Source: Paractinoplanes aksuensis
GTDB taxonomy: Bacteria > Actinomycetota > Actinomycetes > Mycobacteriales > Micromonosporaceae
Length of the DNA stretch: 64,000 nucleotides
Reading direction: 5' to 3'
Assembly (NCBI RefSeq): GCF_024137025.1
Contig: NZ_JAMYJR010000037.1
Coordinates: 1-64,000 of the forward strand
Under the pieces are notes generated by a model that was not told where the DNA came from, ran no database searches, and saw nothing but the letters and a program-made list of their open reading frames with translations. Below are positions 46,602 to 54,901 of this stretch, in pieces (the first letter of the stretch is position 1; each line of letters opens with the position of its first letter). Position numbers and translations under genes: made by a program.

Positions 46602-47284
46602 CGCTCGACCTCCAGCGCGTAACCCACCCCGTGCACGGTGCGAATCAGGTCGGCGCCGAGCTTGCGGCGAAGCCCCTTGATGTGGCTGTCGACCGTGCGT
46701 GTGCCGGAGGCATCGGCCCACCCCCAGACGTCGGCCAGCAGCCTTTCCCGCGGGAGGACGGTTCTCGGGTGCGCCGCGAGATGGACGAGCAGATCGAACT
46801 CGGTCGGCGTCAGATGAGCCTCGACCCCGGCCCGTACGACCCGGCGTTCGCTCTGATTGATCTCCAGATCCCCGAACCGCAGCGTGGGCGGCCCGGCCGG
46901 CACCACGGCCACCTTGGCCGCCCGTCGCAACAGCGCATGCACGCGGGCCGCCAGCTCCCGCATCGAGAACGGCTTGACCATGTAGTCGTCGGCGCCGACA
47001 GCCAGCCCCACCAGCAGGTCGGTCTCGTCGTCGCGGGCAGTGAGCATGAGAATCGGAACGGGCCGCTCGGCCTGCAGCCGCCGGCACACTTCCAGCCCGT
47101 CGAAGCCCGGCAGCATCACATCGAGCACAACAGCATCGGGCGGCGTGCGCTTCGCAGCCTCGACGGCGGCCGGCCCGTCCCCCGCCACCTCAACGGTGAA
47201 CCCTTCGGCCCGAAGCCGAGCCGCCACCGCCTCAGCAATGGTCCGCTCATCCTCAACGACAAGAACGCGCCGCTCCGTCTCCAC
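46598..47284 (-). CDS. OmpR/PhoB-type response regulator
   Basis: This 228-residue regulator has a receiver domain (VLVVEDERTIAE acid pocket, AVVLDVMLPGFDG phosphoacceptor near 53, MLTARDDE, GADDYMVKPF) and a winged-helix output domain (LTPTEFDLLVHLAAHPRTVLPRERLLADVWGW by position, TRTVDSHIKGLRRKLG). It partners the sensor kinase downstream. GTG 47284 has GGAGG 6 bases upstream. It is divergent from the NACHT gene, which it could therefore also control. Confidence 0.93.
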   Translation of the reverse strand: METERRVLVVEDERTIAEAVAARLRAEGFTVEVAGDGPAAVEAAKRTPPDAVVLDVMLPGFDGLEVCRRLQAERPVPILMLTARDDETDLLVGLAVGADDYMVKPFSMRELAARVHALLRRAAKVAVVPAGPPTLRFGDLEINQSERRVVRAGVEAHLTPTEFDLLVHLAAHPRTVLPRERLLADVWGWADASGTRTVDSHIKGLRRKLGADLIRTVHGVGYALEVER

Positions 47285-47548
47285 GCCACACCTCCGCCCA
47301 CCGATCCAACCCCGCCCCGACGACAGCCGATGGCCCCCCGTGGCCCATCGACCTGGTCGGCAGCTTATTGATCGGGGGTGCAGGGGCGGCGGTGACCTTG
47401 TGAACAAGTTGTGCAGATGGTCGGCTCGTCGGGTTCGCGCCGTCGCCCGGACGAACCCGGAAATGTGAAGTTCTTTCGCTGGATCTTCCGGTGTGACAAA
47501 TCGAAGATCGAAAAAGCGTTGATTGCGCTGTTGCCTTATTGTCATCCG
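47285..47548. promoter_or_regulatory. 264-base divergent region between the response regulator and the NACHT gene
   Basis: The left part is GC-rich. CTTGTGAACAAG (about 47397-47408) is a near palindrome, and CGGGTTCG (47430-47437) can pair with CGAACCCG (47452-47459). From about 47461 the base composition becomes clearly AT-richer, with many codons unlike local coding DNA, up to TATTGT (47537-47542), which lies 6 bases before the GTG at 47549. I read this as the NACHT promoter. An open frame runs through it from 47411 but its composition argues against coding. Confidence 0.5.
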
Positions 47549-50500
47549 GTGCGGTCAGACGAGCTCTTGGAGCTTCTCGACAAAGTCGGATCAATTGTCG
47601 GTGCAACCTTCGCTGTTCTTTCCTTTCTCGTCATGATCGGTTTTATCGTGCGATTCAAGCGAGGTGCGCGAGGATTCTTCGGGTTGCTGCTCCCGGGTAC
47701 ATCCGTGAGCCCGGCTGTCCGCAAGCTGCTGGAAGCTCAACGGGTGGCGGCCGAGGACTCCGCCTATCGGCCGGGGACAGCAGTGCAGCCTTTGGTCGGC
47801 GACATCTATGTGGAGCAGCAGGCCGAGCCCGTCGGGCCGGCCGGTCTCGGCGTGCTGACCGTCCTCGAAGTGCACGAGATCCTGCGGCGCGACTTTCCCG
47901 ATGCGATGGTGCTCGGTGGTCCGGGCACCGGAAAGTCGACCATGGCCAAACACCTGGTGCGGGAGTCCGCCACGAGTTGGCTCGCGTCCGGCCGGTTGCG
48001 CCGGCCCGATGGGAACTTTCATCACGCGGTGGTGCTGCGGGTGCCGGCATCCGGGTTGGCGCGGGCCGCGGGCGACAGCATCGCGGAGGCGTTGCACACT
48101 TTCTTCCAGTCGGAGATCGAATCGCTGCCCCCGGACACTTTCCGCCGACGGGTCGCGCGCGGGGTCAAGTGGATGATCATTATTGACGGCACCGATGAGC
48201 TTCATTCCCCGACTCTCAGAACCCGTCTACTGGCTCTGATCCACGCCGAGCTGTCCCGGTCCGACCGCGCACTGCGATTGATCGTCACGAGTCGCGCACC
48301 ACTCGAAACGGTACTCACCGACCTGACCGAGTTGCGGCTGAAGGTATTCGACAAAGAGCGTCTCGACCTGTTCGCCCGGCGATGGTTCACCTCGCGGCGC
48401 AGCAATGATCCGGCCGGAAACGCCCGGCGCTACCTGAATCGGATATCGACCGGACCGCTCGGCAGCCTGGTGCGCGTTCCGCTGATGGCGACCATGGCTG
48501 CCGTCATCTACGAGTCCGACAGCTCCGCCCGCCTCCCCACCTCGCGGACCGAGCTCTATGCCCAGTTCATCCAGGTCGTGCGGCAGTCCCGCGCCATGGA
48601 CGCCGTGCTGGCCAATCTCAGCCCGTCCACGGTCGCCTGGCTCGGCGAGCGGCTCGACGACCTCTTGGCCGCCGTGGCCGCCCACACTGTCGAGCACGGG
48701 TCGAGTGGCTTGATGGACGTCGCGGCCGGCTTCTGTGCCACCGAATCGCCGGCATCAGTGCGTTCGGAACTCACTTACGGCGGCTGCCGTCCGCTGCGGG
48801 ATGTGCTCCTGGGAACCTCCCTCGTGGGCACGGACGGCATCACGCTCAGTTTCATCCACCACAGCATCGCCGAGTATCTTGCCGCCGGTTCGGTCCGCAA
48901 CCTGACCGCACATGTCGAGCGGCTGATGGACCCGGACAAGCGAAGCTTGGCCCTGTTCTGCGTCGCGCGGGCCGGTCGAGCCGCGCGAACCGTGGCCGAT
49001 CTGCTGACCGCCCGGCCCCCGGATCCTCTGCGGGCCGGCTACCTGCTGCTCGACGGGGTCGACCTTGACCGGGTCACCAGGCAGCGGGTGGTGCTGGGTC
49101 TGGGTGGCTTGCTGGCCGATGAGAGCGACTGCGCCGGTGAGGTTCTGACTATCCTCACGGGTCTGGCCATTCACGATGCGGCCGTGGCTCAGATGCTGTT
49201 CTCGTGGGCGGGATCGTCCAAGGCGTCGCCCTGGGTGCGGGCGTTGGCCGCGGACAAGGTGGCCGACTTCGACCCCGACCGCGGGCATCGCCTGCTCGTG
49301 TCGCTGGCCGCGGATCGGGGACCGCTCAGAACCCATGAATGCCGGCTGTGGGCCGCGCGTCGCCTCGTCAGCCGGGGCCACCCCCTCGGTATCTATCTGC
49401 TCGAAGGTATCGAGGTCTGGAAGGCTCCGGCGAGCGGCGACAGGGCCATCGGCACCGCCCGGGTTCAGGTCGCGGGCGGCGCGCTGGTCGCCATCGCCTA
49501 CCGCGAGATCGCCGTCGATCCGAGACAGAGTCTCATCGTCCGGGCCGAGTCGGCCCTCGAATTGACCGGCGACGATCCCGCAGTTCTCGAGGTTCTGCAC
49601 AACATTTGCCTGGATCCGTCGGCTCCGGCCGATGTGCGCCGCAAGGCCGCCGGCTCGCTGTGCACACGACCCGGCACCGCCGGTGTGGCGGCGATCAGCA
49701 AATTTCTGCGCGAACCGGCCGTACCCGAGGACACCCGGGCGATCGCCGTGCGAGCCATCGGCCGGCGGACCGACGAGCTCTGCGGCGAGATCCGGACTGT
49801 GCTGAGAGACGTGCGCGTCAGCGGCACCACCAAGCGAGCCATCCTCAATCAGATGCAGTGGCGGGGGAACGCGGAACTGTCAGTGGAAATCGTTCTTGAT
49901 CGGACTGCGGCCCCCGTCCTGCGCATCGAGGCGGCTCGCTTCCTGAGCACCCGGGGCGGGGTGACCGAAGCGATGCGCGTGCTGTGCATCGACGGAAGCG
50001 CACCGGCCGAGGCGCGGATTTTCGCTGTCACGTCGCTGCAGAGCTCCGCCGGCCGGGCCGATCTGGCCCGGCTGGCTCAGATGGCGACCAACCGGAACGA
50101 GGACAAGCGGCTTCGCTATTACGCGGCGATGGCGCTCCGGTCCTGCCAGGATCCGACCGGGAACGCGGTGTTGCGCCAGCTGGCCGAGACAAAGCACGAC
50201 GATCCCTGGCTGGCGACGATGATCGCCAAGGCGAGCGGCCGCTCCGTGCCTCGTGCGCGCACGAGCCAGGAGGTGCTACTGCCGGTCGGTTCCTCGTCGG
50301 CCCTGACCGCCCGGTCGGCGGGAACGGCGGACGGCCCGGTACCACCGGCACGTCGGCCACCTCTCACCGACAACCCGGCCAAGCTCCGGCGAATCGTCCG
50401 GAGCCGGACGGCGGACACCGGCCGCCGTGAGGCGGCGGCCGCTCGTCTTCTCGAACTGGGTCCCGAATTCCTCTGGTGGCTGGTCGACCAGGCCGCGCCC

Positions 50501-51430
50501 TTCCGCGGCCACTGGTTGCAGGACTTCCTGATCGCGGCCCTGACCGCCGGTCAGAATCAGGACGACATCGAGCGATGCCGGATCCTGGTCACCGACGATT
50601 CGGTCAGCATCGAGCTCCGGCAGCGGCTCGCGGCCTACCTGGTCGAACGGGGCGACCCGGACGACCTGTCCCGGATACGGCCGATGGTGACCGAGCCGTC
50701 GGTCGACACCAGGGTCCGGGAGATGCTCGTCGAGAGCTTGCTGGCTCGCCGCGAACCCGAGGACGTGGCGGCGCTGGTCAAGCTGGTGCGATCACCGATC
50801 GACTCGCGATTGGCCAAACGGGCCGTCGAGCAGCTCATGGCCGCCGATGAATACGACGCCGTACGCCGGTTGTGGCCGACCTTGTGGGACGACGACTGCG
50901 CGGAAAGTGTGCGGCTGACCCTGGGCGAGACGCTGGCGTACGTCGGGACCCGCGCCGATCTCGACGAACTGGGCCGACTGGTCGCGAACGCCGCCACCGG
51001 GCCCTATCTGCGGCTGCGGGTCGCCGAGATCCTCAGCCTGCGAGGCGACGCTCTCGGCCGCGAGGTGCTGCGAATCCTGGTCTGCGACCGGTCGGCCGAC
51101 ACCCGGTTCCGAATGCTGGCGCTCGCGCGCATCGCGACGGTCCGGGAGGAGGCGGACCTCCGGACGATTCGCGAGGTGGCAGACAGCCGCGACAGCCCGC
51201 TCGACCTGCGGATGGCCGCTCTCTCGGCCCTCGCGGTGGTCGGCGCCACCGAGTTCGACCGGATCCTCGAGATCGGTGCCGACCCCGGCAACCCGGCGGC
51301 GCTGCGTGAACAGGCGGGGCGGACACTGGCCCAACTCGGCGACGAGCGAGGACTGCAGGTTCTCGAGATGCTGCAGCCATCGTCGGCCACACCCCGTGTC
51401 TTCCGCGCGATCTTAGGCCGATCCGACTAG
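47549..51430 (+). CDS. membrane-anchored NACHT NTPase with long HEAT-repeat region
   Basis: This 1293-residue protein has one membrane helix near residues 15-35 (VGATFAVLSFLVMIGFIVRF), a NACHT NTPase with Walker A GGPGTGKS at 123-130, Walker B IIIDGTDEL at 210-218, the sensor LRLIVTSRAP near 242-251, and the winged-helix signature FIHHSIAEYLAA at 435-446. From about 460 to the end it is helical HEAT-type repeats in two blocks, parted by a Ser/Pro-rich linker near residue 900. NACHT proteins are STAND switches that oligomerise on ligand binding; several bacterial ones give phage defence. No nuclease or protease effector domain is visible. Start 47549 rests on promoter spacing; 47411 would add 46 residues. 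Confidence 0.8.
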   Translation: MRSDELLELLDKVGSIVGATFAVLSFLVMIGFIVRFKRGARGFFGLLLPGTSVSPAVRKLLEAQRVAAEDSAYRPGTAVQPLVGDIYVEQQAEPVGPAGLGVLTVLEVHEILRRDFPDAMVLGGPGTGKSTMAKHLVRESATSWLASGRLRRPDGNFHHAVVLRVPASGLARAAGDSIAEALHTFFQSEIESLPPDTFRRRVARGVKWMIIIDGTDELHSPTLRTRLLALIHAELSRSDRALRLIVTSRAPLETVLTDLTELRLKVFDKERLDLFARRWFTSRRSNDPAGNARRYLNRISTGPLGSLVRVPLMATMAAVIYESDSSARLPTSRTELYAQFIQVVRQSRAMDAVLANLSPSTVAWLGERLDDLLAAVAAHTVEHGSSGLMDVAAGFCATESPASVRSELTYGGCRPLRDVLLGTSLVGTDGITLSFIHHSIAEYLAAGSVRNLTAHVERLMDPDKRSLALFCVARAGRAARTVADLLTARPPDPLRAGYLLLDGVDLDRVTRQRVVLGLGGLLADESDCAGEVLTILTGLAIHDAAVAQMLFSWAGSSKASPWVRALAADKVADFDPDRGHRLLVSLAADRGPLRTHECRLWAARRLVSRGHPLGIYLLEGIEVWKAPASGDRAIGTARVQVAGGALVAIAYREIAVDPRQSLIVRAESALELTGDDPAVLEVLHNICLDPSAPADVRRKAAGSLCTRPGTAGVAAISKFLREPAVPEDTRAIAVRAIGRRTDELCGEIRTVLRDVRVSGTTKRAILNQMQWRGNAELSVEIVLDRTAAPVLRIEAARFLSTRGGVTEAMRVLCIDGSAPAEARIFAVTSLQSSAGRADLARLAQMATNRNEDKRLRYYAAMALRSCQDPTGNAVLRQLAETKHDDPWLATMIAKASGRSVPRARTSQEVLLPVGSSSALTARSAGTADGPVPPARRPPLTDNPAKLRRIVRSRTADTGRREAAAARLLELGPEFLWWLVDQAAPFRGHWLQDFLIAALTAGQNQDDIERCRILVTDDSVSIELRQRLAAYLVERGDPDDLSRIRPMVTEPSVDTRVREMLVESLLARREPEDVAALVKLVRSPIDSRLAKRAVEQLMAADEYDAVRRLWPTLWDDDCAESVRLTLGETLAYVGTRADLDELGRLVANAATGPYLRLRVAEILSLRGDALGREVLRILVCDRSADTRFRMLALARIATVREEADLRTIREVADSRDSPLDLRMAALSALAVVGATEFDRILEIGADPGNPAALREQAGRTLAQLGDERGLQVLEMLQPSSATPRVFRAILGRSD

Positions 51431-51457
51431 CGAGATCCCACAGGGCCTGCCTGAGCC

Positions 51458-51510
51458 TGTGGATAACTCTGTGGACAAGCCTGTGAGGCTGTGGATAAGT
51501 GTGTGGATGG
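51458..51510. other. cluster of four DnaA-box-like 9-mers
   Basis: TGTGGATAA occurs at 51458-51466 and 51490-51498, TGTGGACAA at 51470-51478 and TGTGGATGG at 51502-51510, all in the same direction, with starts spaced 12, 20 and 12 bases. TGTGGATAA is the reverse complement of the DnaA box TTATCCACA. A degenerate copy, TGTGAGGCT, sits at 51482. The cluster fills the gap between the converging NACHT and LytTR genes. No dnaA, dnaN or AT-rich unwinding region is near, so it is not an origin by context. Confidence 0.55.
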
Positions 51511-51521
51511 GTGTGCCAGGG

Positions 51522-52265
51522 TCAGCGGGTCCAGTCGTGTTTTACGGCTCTGATCAGGCGATCCTTTAGTTCTCGGGTGTGGCGGCGGCTCACCGGGAGT
51601 TCTATGCCGTCGACGGCGACCACGTAGCCCGAGCCGGTCAGGCGTAGTTCGGCGATGAGGCGGATCTGGACCAGGTAGGACCGGTGGATGCGGACGAAAC
51701 CCGCGTCGGCCCAGCGCTCGGCCAGGGTGGCCAGGGAGACCCGTACGAGGTGGGAAGCATCTGAGGTGTGCAGGCGGGCGTAGTCGCCCTGGGCCTCGAC
51801 CCAGCGGACCGAGCTGCGGGGCAGCATGCGGGTCGTGCCGGCCAGCTCGACGGGGATGGTGGGCTCGTCGGCGGGCTGGGTGGGGGCCGCGGCGGGCACG
51901 GGGCGGGAACCGGCCACGCGGCGCAGGGACTCGCCCAGGCGTTCGGCGCGGACGGGTTTGCGCACGTAGTCCGTGACGCCCAGGTCGAAGGCGTCCACCG
52001 CGCCGTCGTCGTACGCCGTCACGAAGACGATCGCCGGTGGGCGGGCGAAACGGCGCAGGATGCGGGCCAGCTCCATGCCGTCCAGGCCGGGCATCCGGAT
52101 GTCGAGGAAAACCGCGTCGACCTCGGTGTCGCGCAGCACGCGCAGCGCCTCGGTGGCGTCGCCGGCGCGGTGCACGTGTGCGACCCGGCCGTCGGCGTTG
52201 AGCAGGTAGGCGAGTTCGTCCAGGGCGGGTGGCTCGTCGTCCACGGCCAGCACGACGAGGCTCAT
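51522..52265 (-). CDS. LytTR-family response regulator
   Basis: This 247-residue protein has a receiver domain (VLAVDDEPPALDEL acid pocket, AVFLDIRMPGLDGMEL with phosphoacceptor Asp near 54, FVTAYDDGAVDAFDLG, DYVRKPV) and a C-terminal LytTR DNA-binding domain (VRWVEAQGDYARLHT, GFVRIHRSYLVQIRLIAEL, RRHTRELKDRLIRA). Such regulators bind paired direct repeats and often control carbon-source transport. ATG 52265 overlaps the kinase stop codon by 4 bases. It is partnered with the LytS-like kinase. Confidence 0.93.
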   Translation of the reverse strand: MSLVVLAVDDEPPALDELAYLLNADGRVAHVHRAGDATEALRVLRDTEVDAVFLDIRMPGLDGMELARILRRFARPPAIVFVTAYDDGAVDAFDLGVTDYVRKPVRAERLGESLRRVAGSRPVPAAAPTQPADEPTIPVELAGTTRMLPRSSVRWVEAQGDYARLHTSDASHLVRVSLATLAERWADAGFVRIHRSYLVQIRLIAELRLTGSGYVVAVDGIELPVSRRHTRELKDRLIRAVKHDWTR

Positions 52266-53455
52266 GCCCGTACCCCGGGATGGAATTTCGGCACTCGCAT
52301 GCTCACCTTCGTTCCGGCGCCGGGCGCGGTCTCGACGACCAGGCCGAAGTGGTCGCCGAAGACCGAGCGCAGCCGCTCGTCCACATTCGCCAGGCCCACG
52401 TGCTGCCCGTCGTCGGTCTCGGGCATGCCTGCGGCGAACACCGCCGGGTCGATGCCGACGCCGTCGTCCTCGACCGTGATGTGGCATTCGGCGCCGGCGT
52501 CCTGGGCTTCGATGCTCACCATACCGACGCCCGGCTTGCGGGACAGACCGTGCCGGATGGCGTTCTCGACGAGGGGCTGCAGGCACAGGAACGGCAGGCC
52601 GACCGGCAGCACCTCGGGCGCGATCTGCAGGCGTACCTGAAGGCGGTCGCCGAACCGGGCGCGCTCGATCGTGAGATAACGGTCGATCGAGCGCAGCTCC
52701 TCGGCCAGCGTGGTGAAGTCGCCGTGGGCCCGGAACGAGTAGCGGGTGAACTCGGCGAACTCGAGGATGAGCTCGCGGGCGCGTTCGGGGTCGGTCCGCA
52801 CGAAGGACGCGATGGCGGTCAGCGCGTTGTAGATGAAGTGCGGGCTGATCTGGGCGCGCAACGCTCGCACCTCGGCCCGGGCCAGCCGCTCCCGCGACGA
52901 GTCGAGCTCGGACAGCGCCAACTGCGATCCGGCCCAGCGGGCAGCTTCCAGAGTCGCCTGTACGAGGCCCGGCGCGGGCTGGTCGTCAGCGACGGCCACG
53001 AGGACGGCGGTGGCCTGCCCGGCCAGCCCGGTCAGCGGCGCGACCACGGCCCCTCGGACCACGCAGTCGACGCGGTCGCAGGGCAGGTCGGACGAGCCCA
53101 GCACGATCGAGCGGTGGCTCTCGAGGGCCCGGGTGGCGGCCTCGGTGAACTGGTCGCTGTGGTGGCTGCCGCGGCCGTCGAAGGCCAGGCACTGCTCGCC
53201 GTCGGAGATCGTCAGGCCGGCTGCGCCGACGAGCGTACGCAGGTGCCGGGCAGCCTTGGCGGCCGTGCTCGGGCTGAGTCCGGCCCGCAGCGGGTCGGCG
53301 GCCAACGCGGCGGTGTGCAGGACGTCGTACGTGGCCCGCTGCATGGCCGTGGCAATACCGCGACGAGCCCTCAGCCGTACGACGGCCACGACGGCCGCGG
53401 CCAGGGCGGCCAGCACAGCAAGGACCGCCAGCACGCTGCCCACCTGTCCGGCCAC
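52262..53455 (-). CDS. LytS-type sensor histidine kinase
   Basis: This 397-residue kinase has one N-terminal membrane helix (about residues 7-28), a GAF-like middle domain (about 60-175) and the His_kinase/HATPase pair typical of LytS: ALRAQISPHFIYNALTAIASFVRT near 205-228, PLVENAIRHGLSR near 300 and VEDDGVGIDP with HVGLANVDERLRSVFG. Unlike true LytS it lacks the five-helix sensor, so the signal is probably read by the GAF-like part. GTG 53455 is the start. By analogy with other actinomycetes it may control the symporter operon at 41.9-43.9 kb. Confidence 0.88.
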   Translation of the reverse strand: MAGQVGSVLAVLAVLAALAAAVVAVVRLRARRGIATAMQRATYDVLHTAALAADPLRAGLSPSTAAKAARHLRTLVGAAGLTISDGEQCLAFDGRGSHHSDQFTEAATRALESHRSIVLGSSDLPCDRVDCVVRGAVVAPLTGLAGQATAVLVAVADDQPAPGLVQATLEAARWAGSQLALSELDSSRERLARAEVRALRAQISPHFIYNALTAIASFVRTDPERARELILEFAEFTRYSFRAHGDFTTLAEELRSIDRYLTIERARFGDRLQVRLQIAPEVLPVGLPFLCLQPLVENAIRHGLSRKPGVGMVSIEAQDAGAECHITVEDDGVGIDPAVFAAGMPETDDGQHVGLANVDERLRSVFGDHFGLVVETAPGAGTKVSMRVPKFHPGVRA

Positions 53456-53504
53456 GCAGCAGATAGTGGTCGTTCCGGGCGCTGCCGTCCAGCTGTCATA
53501 CCGT

Positions 53505-53521
53505 ATTGGCAGGGTGCCAAT
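53505..53521. promoter_or_regulatory. 17-bp palindrome upstream of the polyester hydrolase gene
   Basis: ATTGGCA-GGG-TGCCAAT is a perfect inverted repeat with 7-base arms and a 3-base centre, in the 147-base gap between the divergent LytS-like kinase and polyester hydrolase genes. It starts 98 bases before the hydrolase start. Its form suits a LacI/TetR/GntR-type operator, but no such regulator gene is adjacent. Confidence 0.45.
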
Positions 53522-53602
53522 TGGGATTACCCGTGAGTAACGAGTGGATCAAAGATTGGCTCACATCGATACCCAGGCTCACCCACATCCCAGGGAGTGC
53601 CC

Positions 53603-54472
53603 ATGTCCGTTCCCAGAATCCGCACCGGTCTGGCCGCCGTCCTCGCGGCCGTCACCCTCGTCGCGGCGTCGCCGGCGGCACCGGCCCTCGCGGCCAACCC
53701 GTACGAACGCGGCCCCGCCCCCACCACCAGCAGCATCGAGGCGTCCCGCGGCTCGTTCGCGATCGCCCAGACCACCGTCGCCCGCTCCGCGGTCAGCGGC
53801 TTCGGCGGCGGCACGATCTACTACCCCACCAGTACGGCGTCGGGCACGTTCGGCGCGATCGCCATCTCACCCGGCTTCACGGCCTCGCAGTCCAGCGTCT
53901 CGTGGCTGGGCCCGCGCCTCGCCTCCCAGGGCTTCGTCATCATCACGATCGATACCCTGAGCACGCTCGACCAGCCGGCCGCGCGCGGCACCCAACTACT
54001 GGCCGCCCTCGACTACCTGACGAGGACCAGCAGCGTGCGTACGCGCATCGACGCCACCCGCCTGGGCGTCATGGGCCACTCGATGGGCGGCGGCGGCAGC
54101 CTCTCGGCCTCGGTATCGCGGCCGGCCCTGCAGGCAGCCATCCCGCTCACCCCGTGGCACGGCACCAAGAACTGGTCGTCGGACCGGGTGCCGACCCTGA
54201 TCATCGGGGCCGAGAACGACACCGTGGCGTCGGTGTCGGCCCACTCGGAGCCGTTCTACACCAGCCTGCCGAGCACCCTCGACAAGGCGTACCTGGAACT
54301 GAACAACGCTTCCCACTCGGCGCCGACCTCGACCAACGTGACCGTCGCCAAGTACAGCATCAGCTGGCTGAAGCGCTTCGTCGACAACGACACCCGCTAC
54401 GAGCAGTTCCTGTGCCCGGCCCCCTCGGGCTCGGCCATCCAGGAATACCGCGACACCTGCCCCCACTCCTGA
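53603..54472 (+). CDS. secreted polyester hydrolase of the bacterial cutinase/PETase family
   Basis: This 289-residue secreted enzyme has a signal peptide (cleavage likely after ALA-30, giving ANPYERGPAP) and aligns by eye along its whole length with Thermobifida-type cutinases. The triad is Ser160 (GHSMGGGG), Asp206 (GAENDTVAS) and His238 (NASHSAPTS). Oxyanion and wall residues are Phe92 and Met161, with Trp185 in LTPWHGTKNWSS. Cys271 and Cys286 form the C-terminal disulfide. The residue after the catalytic His is Ser, where cutinases have Phe and Ideonella PETase has Ser238; the PETase-specific second disulfide is absent. Start ATG 53603 has AGGGAG 5-6 bases upstream. A terminator follows directly. 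Confidence 0.92.
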   Translation: MSVPRIRTGLAAVLAAVTLVAASPAAPALAANPYERGPAPTTSSIEASRGSFAIAQTTVARSAVSGFGGGTIYYPTSTASGTFGAIAISPGFTASQSSVSWLGPRLASQGFVIITIDTLSTLDQPAARGTQLLAALDYLTRTSSVRTRIDATRLGVMGHSMGGGGSLSASVSRPALQAAIPLTPWHGTKNWSSDRVPTLIIGAENDTVASVSAHSEPFYTSLPSTLDKAYLELNNASHSAPTSTNVTVAKYSISWLKRFVDNDTRYEQFLCPAPSGSAIQEYRDTCPHS

Positions 54473-54479
54473 GCTTCAC

Positions 54480-54525
54480 GCACCACGCGGCGCCCGGCAG
54501 CCATCGGCCGGGCGCCGCGTGGTGC
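54480..54525 (+). terminator. terminator hairpin behind the polyester hydrolase
   Basis: A perfect 18-bp stem, GCACCACGCGGCGCCCGG (54480-54497) with CCGGGCGCCGCGTGGTGC (54508-54525), and a 10-base loop lie 8 bases after the stop codon. Strong enough to act in both directions. Confidence 0.8.
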
Positions 54526-54781
54526 GCTCTTCCGGCGTGCCGCCGCCTCCTCCACCCATGGGGGAAATCGGGGAATACGTTGTCTTCGCGGTTTCGCCGG
54601 TGCCCGGCCATGAGGCGTCAGCGACGGCGTGGCCGAAGGCCGGCAAGACCATGGCCTCCGTTGACGACGTACCAGTTCAGATGCTTGCGGCGGCCGGTCT
54701 TGGAACCGGTAAGACTTCTCGTGGCTTCGAATTCCACGCACGCCCTCCGCCATGAAAGGCCAGTTCAGCGGGTGTGCCGGG

Positions 54782-54901
54782 TTACGCGGGTACGGGTAGC
54801 TGCTCGATCGGGACGACGACGTCGGCGAGGGCCGGGTGGCTCTTCTCCTGCACGGGGGGCCCTTCGCGATGTCCGGGCGCGAACACGATCGGACCGGGCA
54901 T
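54782..54901 (-). CDS. possible 39-residue ORF
   Basis: A short frame from ATG 54901 to TAA 54782 reads MPGPIVFAPGHREGPPVQEK and continues VVVPIEQLPVPA. About 85% of its codons end in G or C, as in local coding DNA, and GGCGGGG precedes the start. It overlaps the 54881-54925 hairpin. It could be a real small protein or the relic of a longer gene; no family is recognised. Confidence 0.25.
   Translation of the reverse strand: MPGPIVFAPGHREGPPVQEKSHPALADVVVPIEQLPVPA

Noticed and set aside
51458..51510. Replication origin oriC
   Set aside because: Only four boxes in 53 bases, no AT-rich unwinding element, and none of dnaA, dnaN, recF or gyrB in the window.
54690..54745. tRNA-Ser-like gene
   Set aside because: An anticodon-stem-like and a T-arm-like segment are present, but the anticodon loop is one base short, the last T-stem pair is mismatched and no acceptor stem exists. 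At best a relic.
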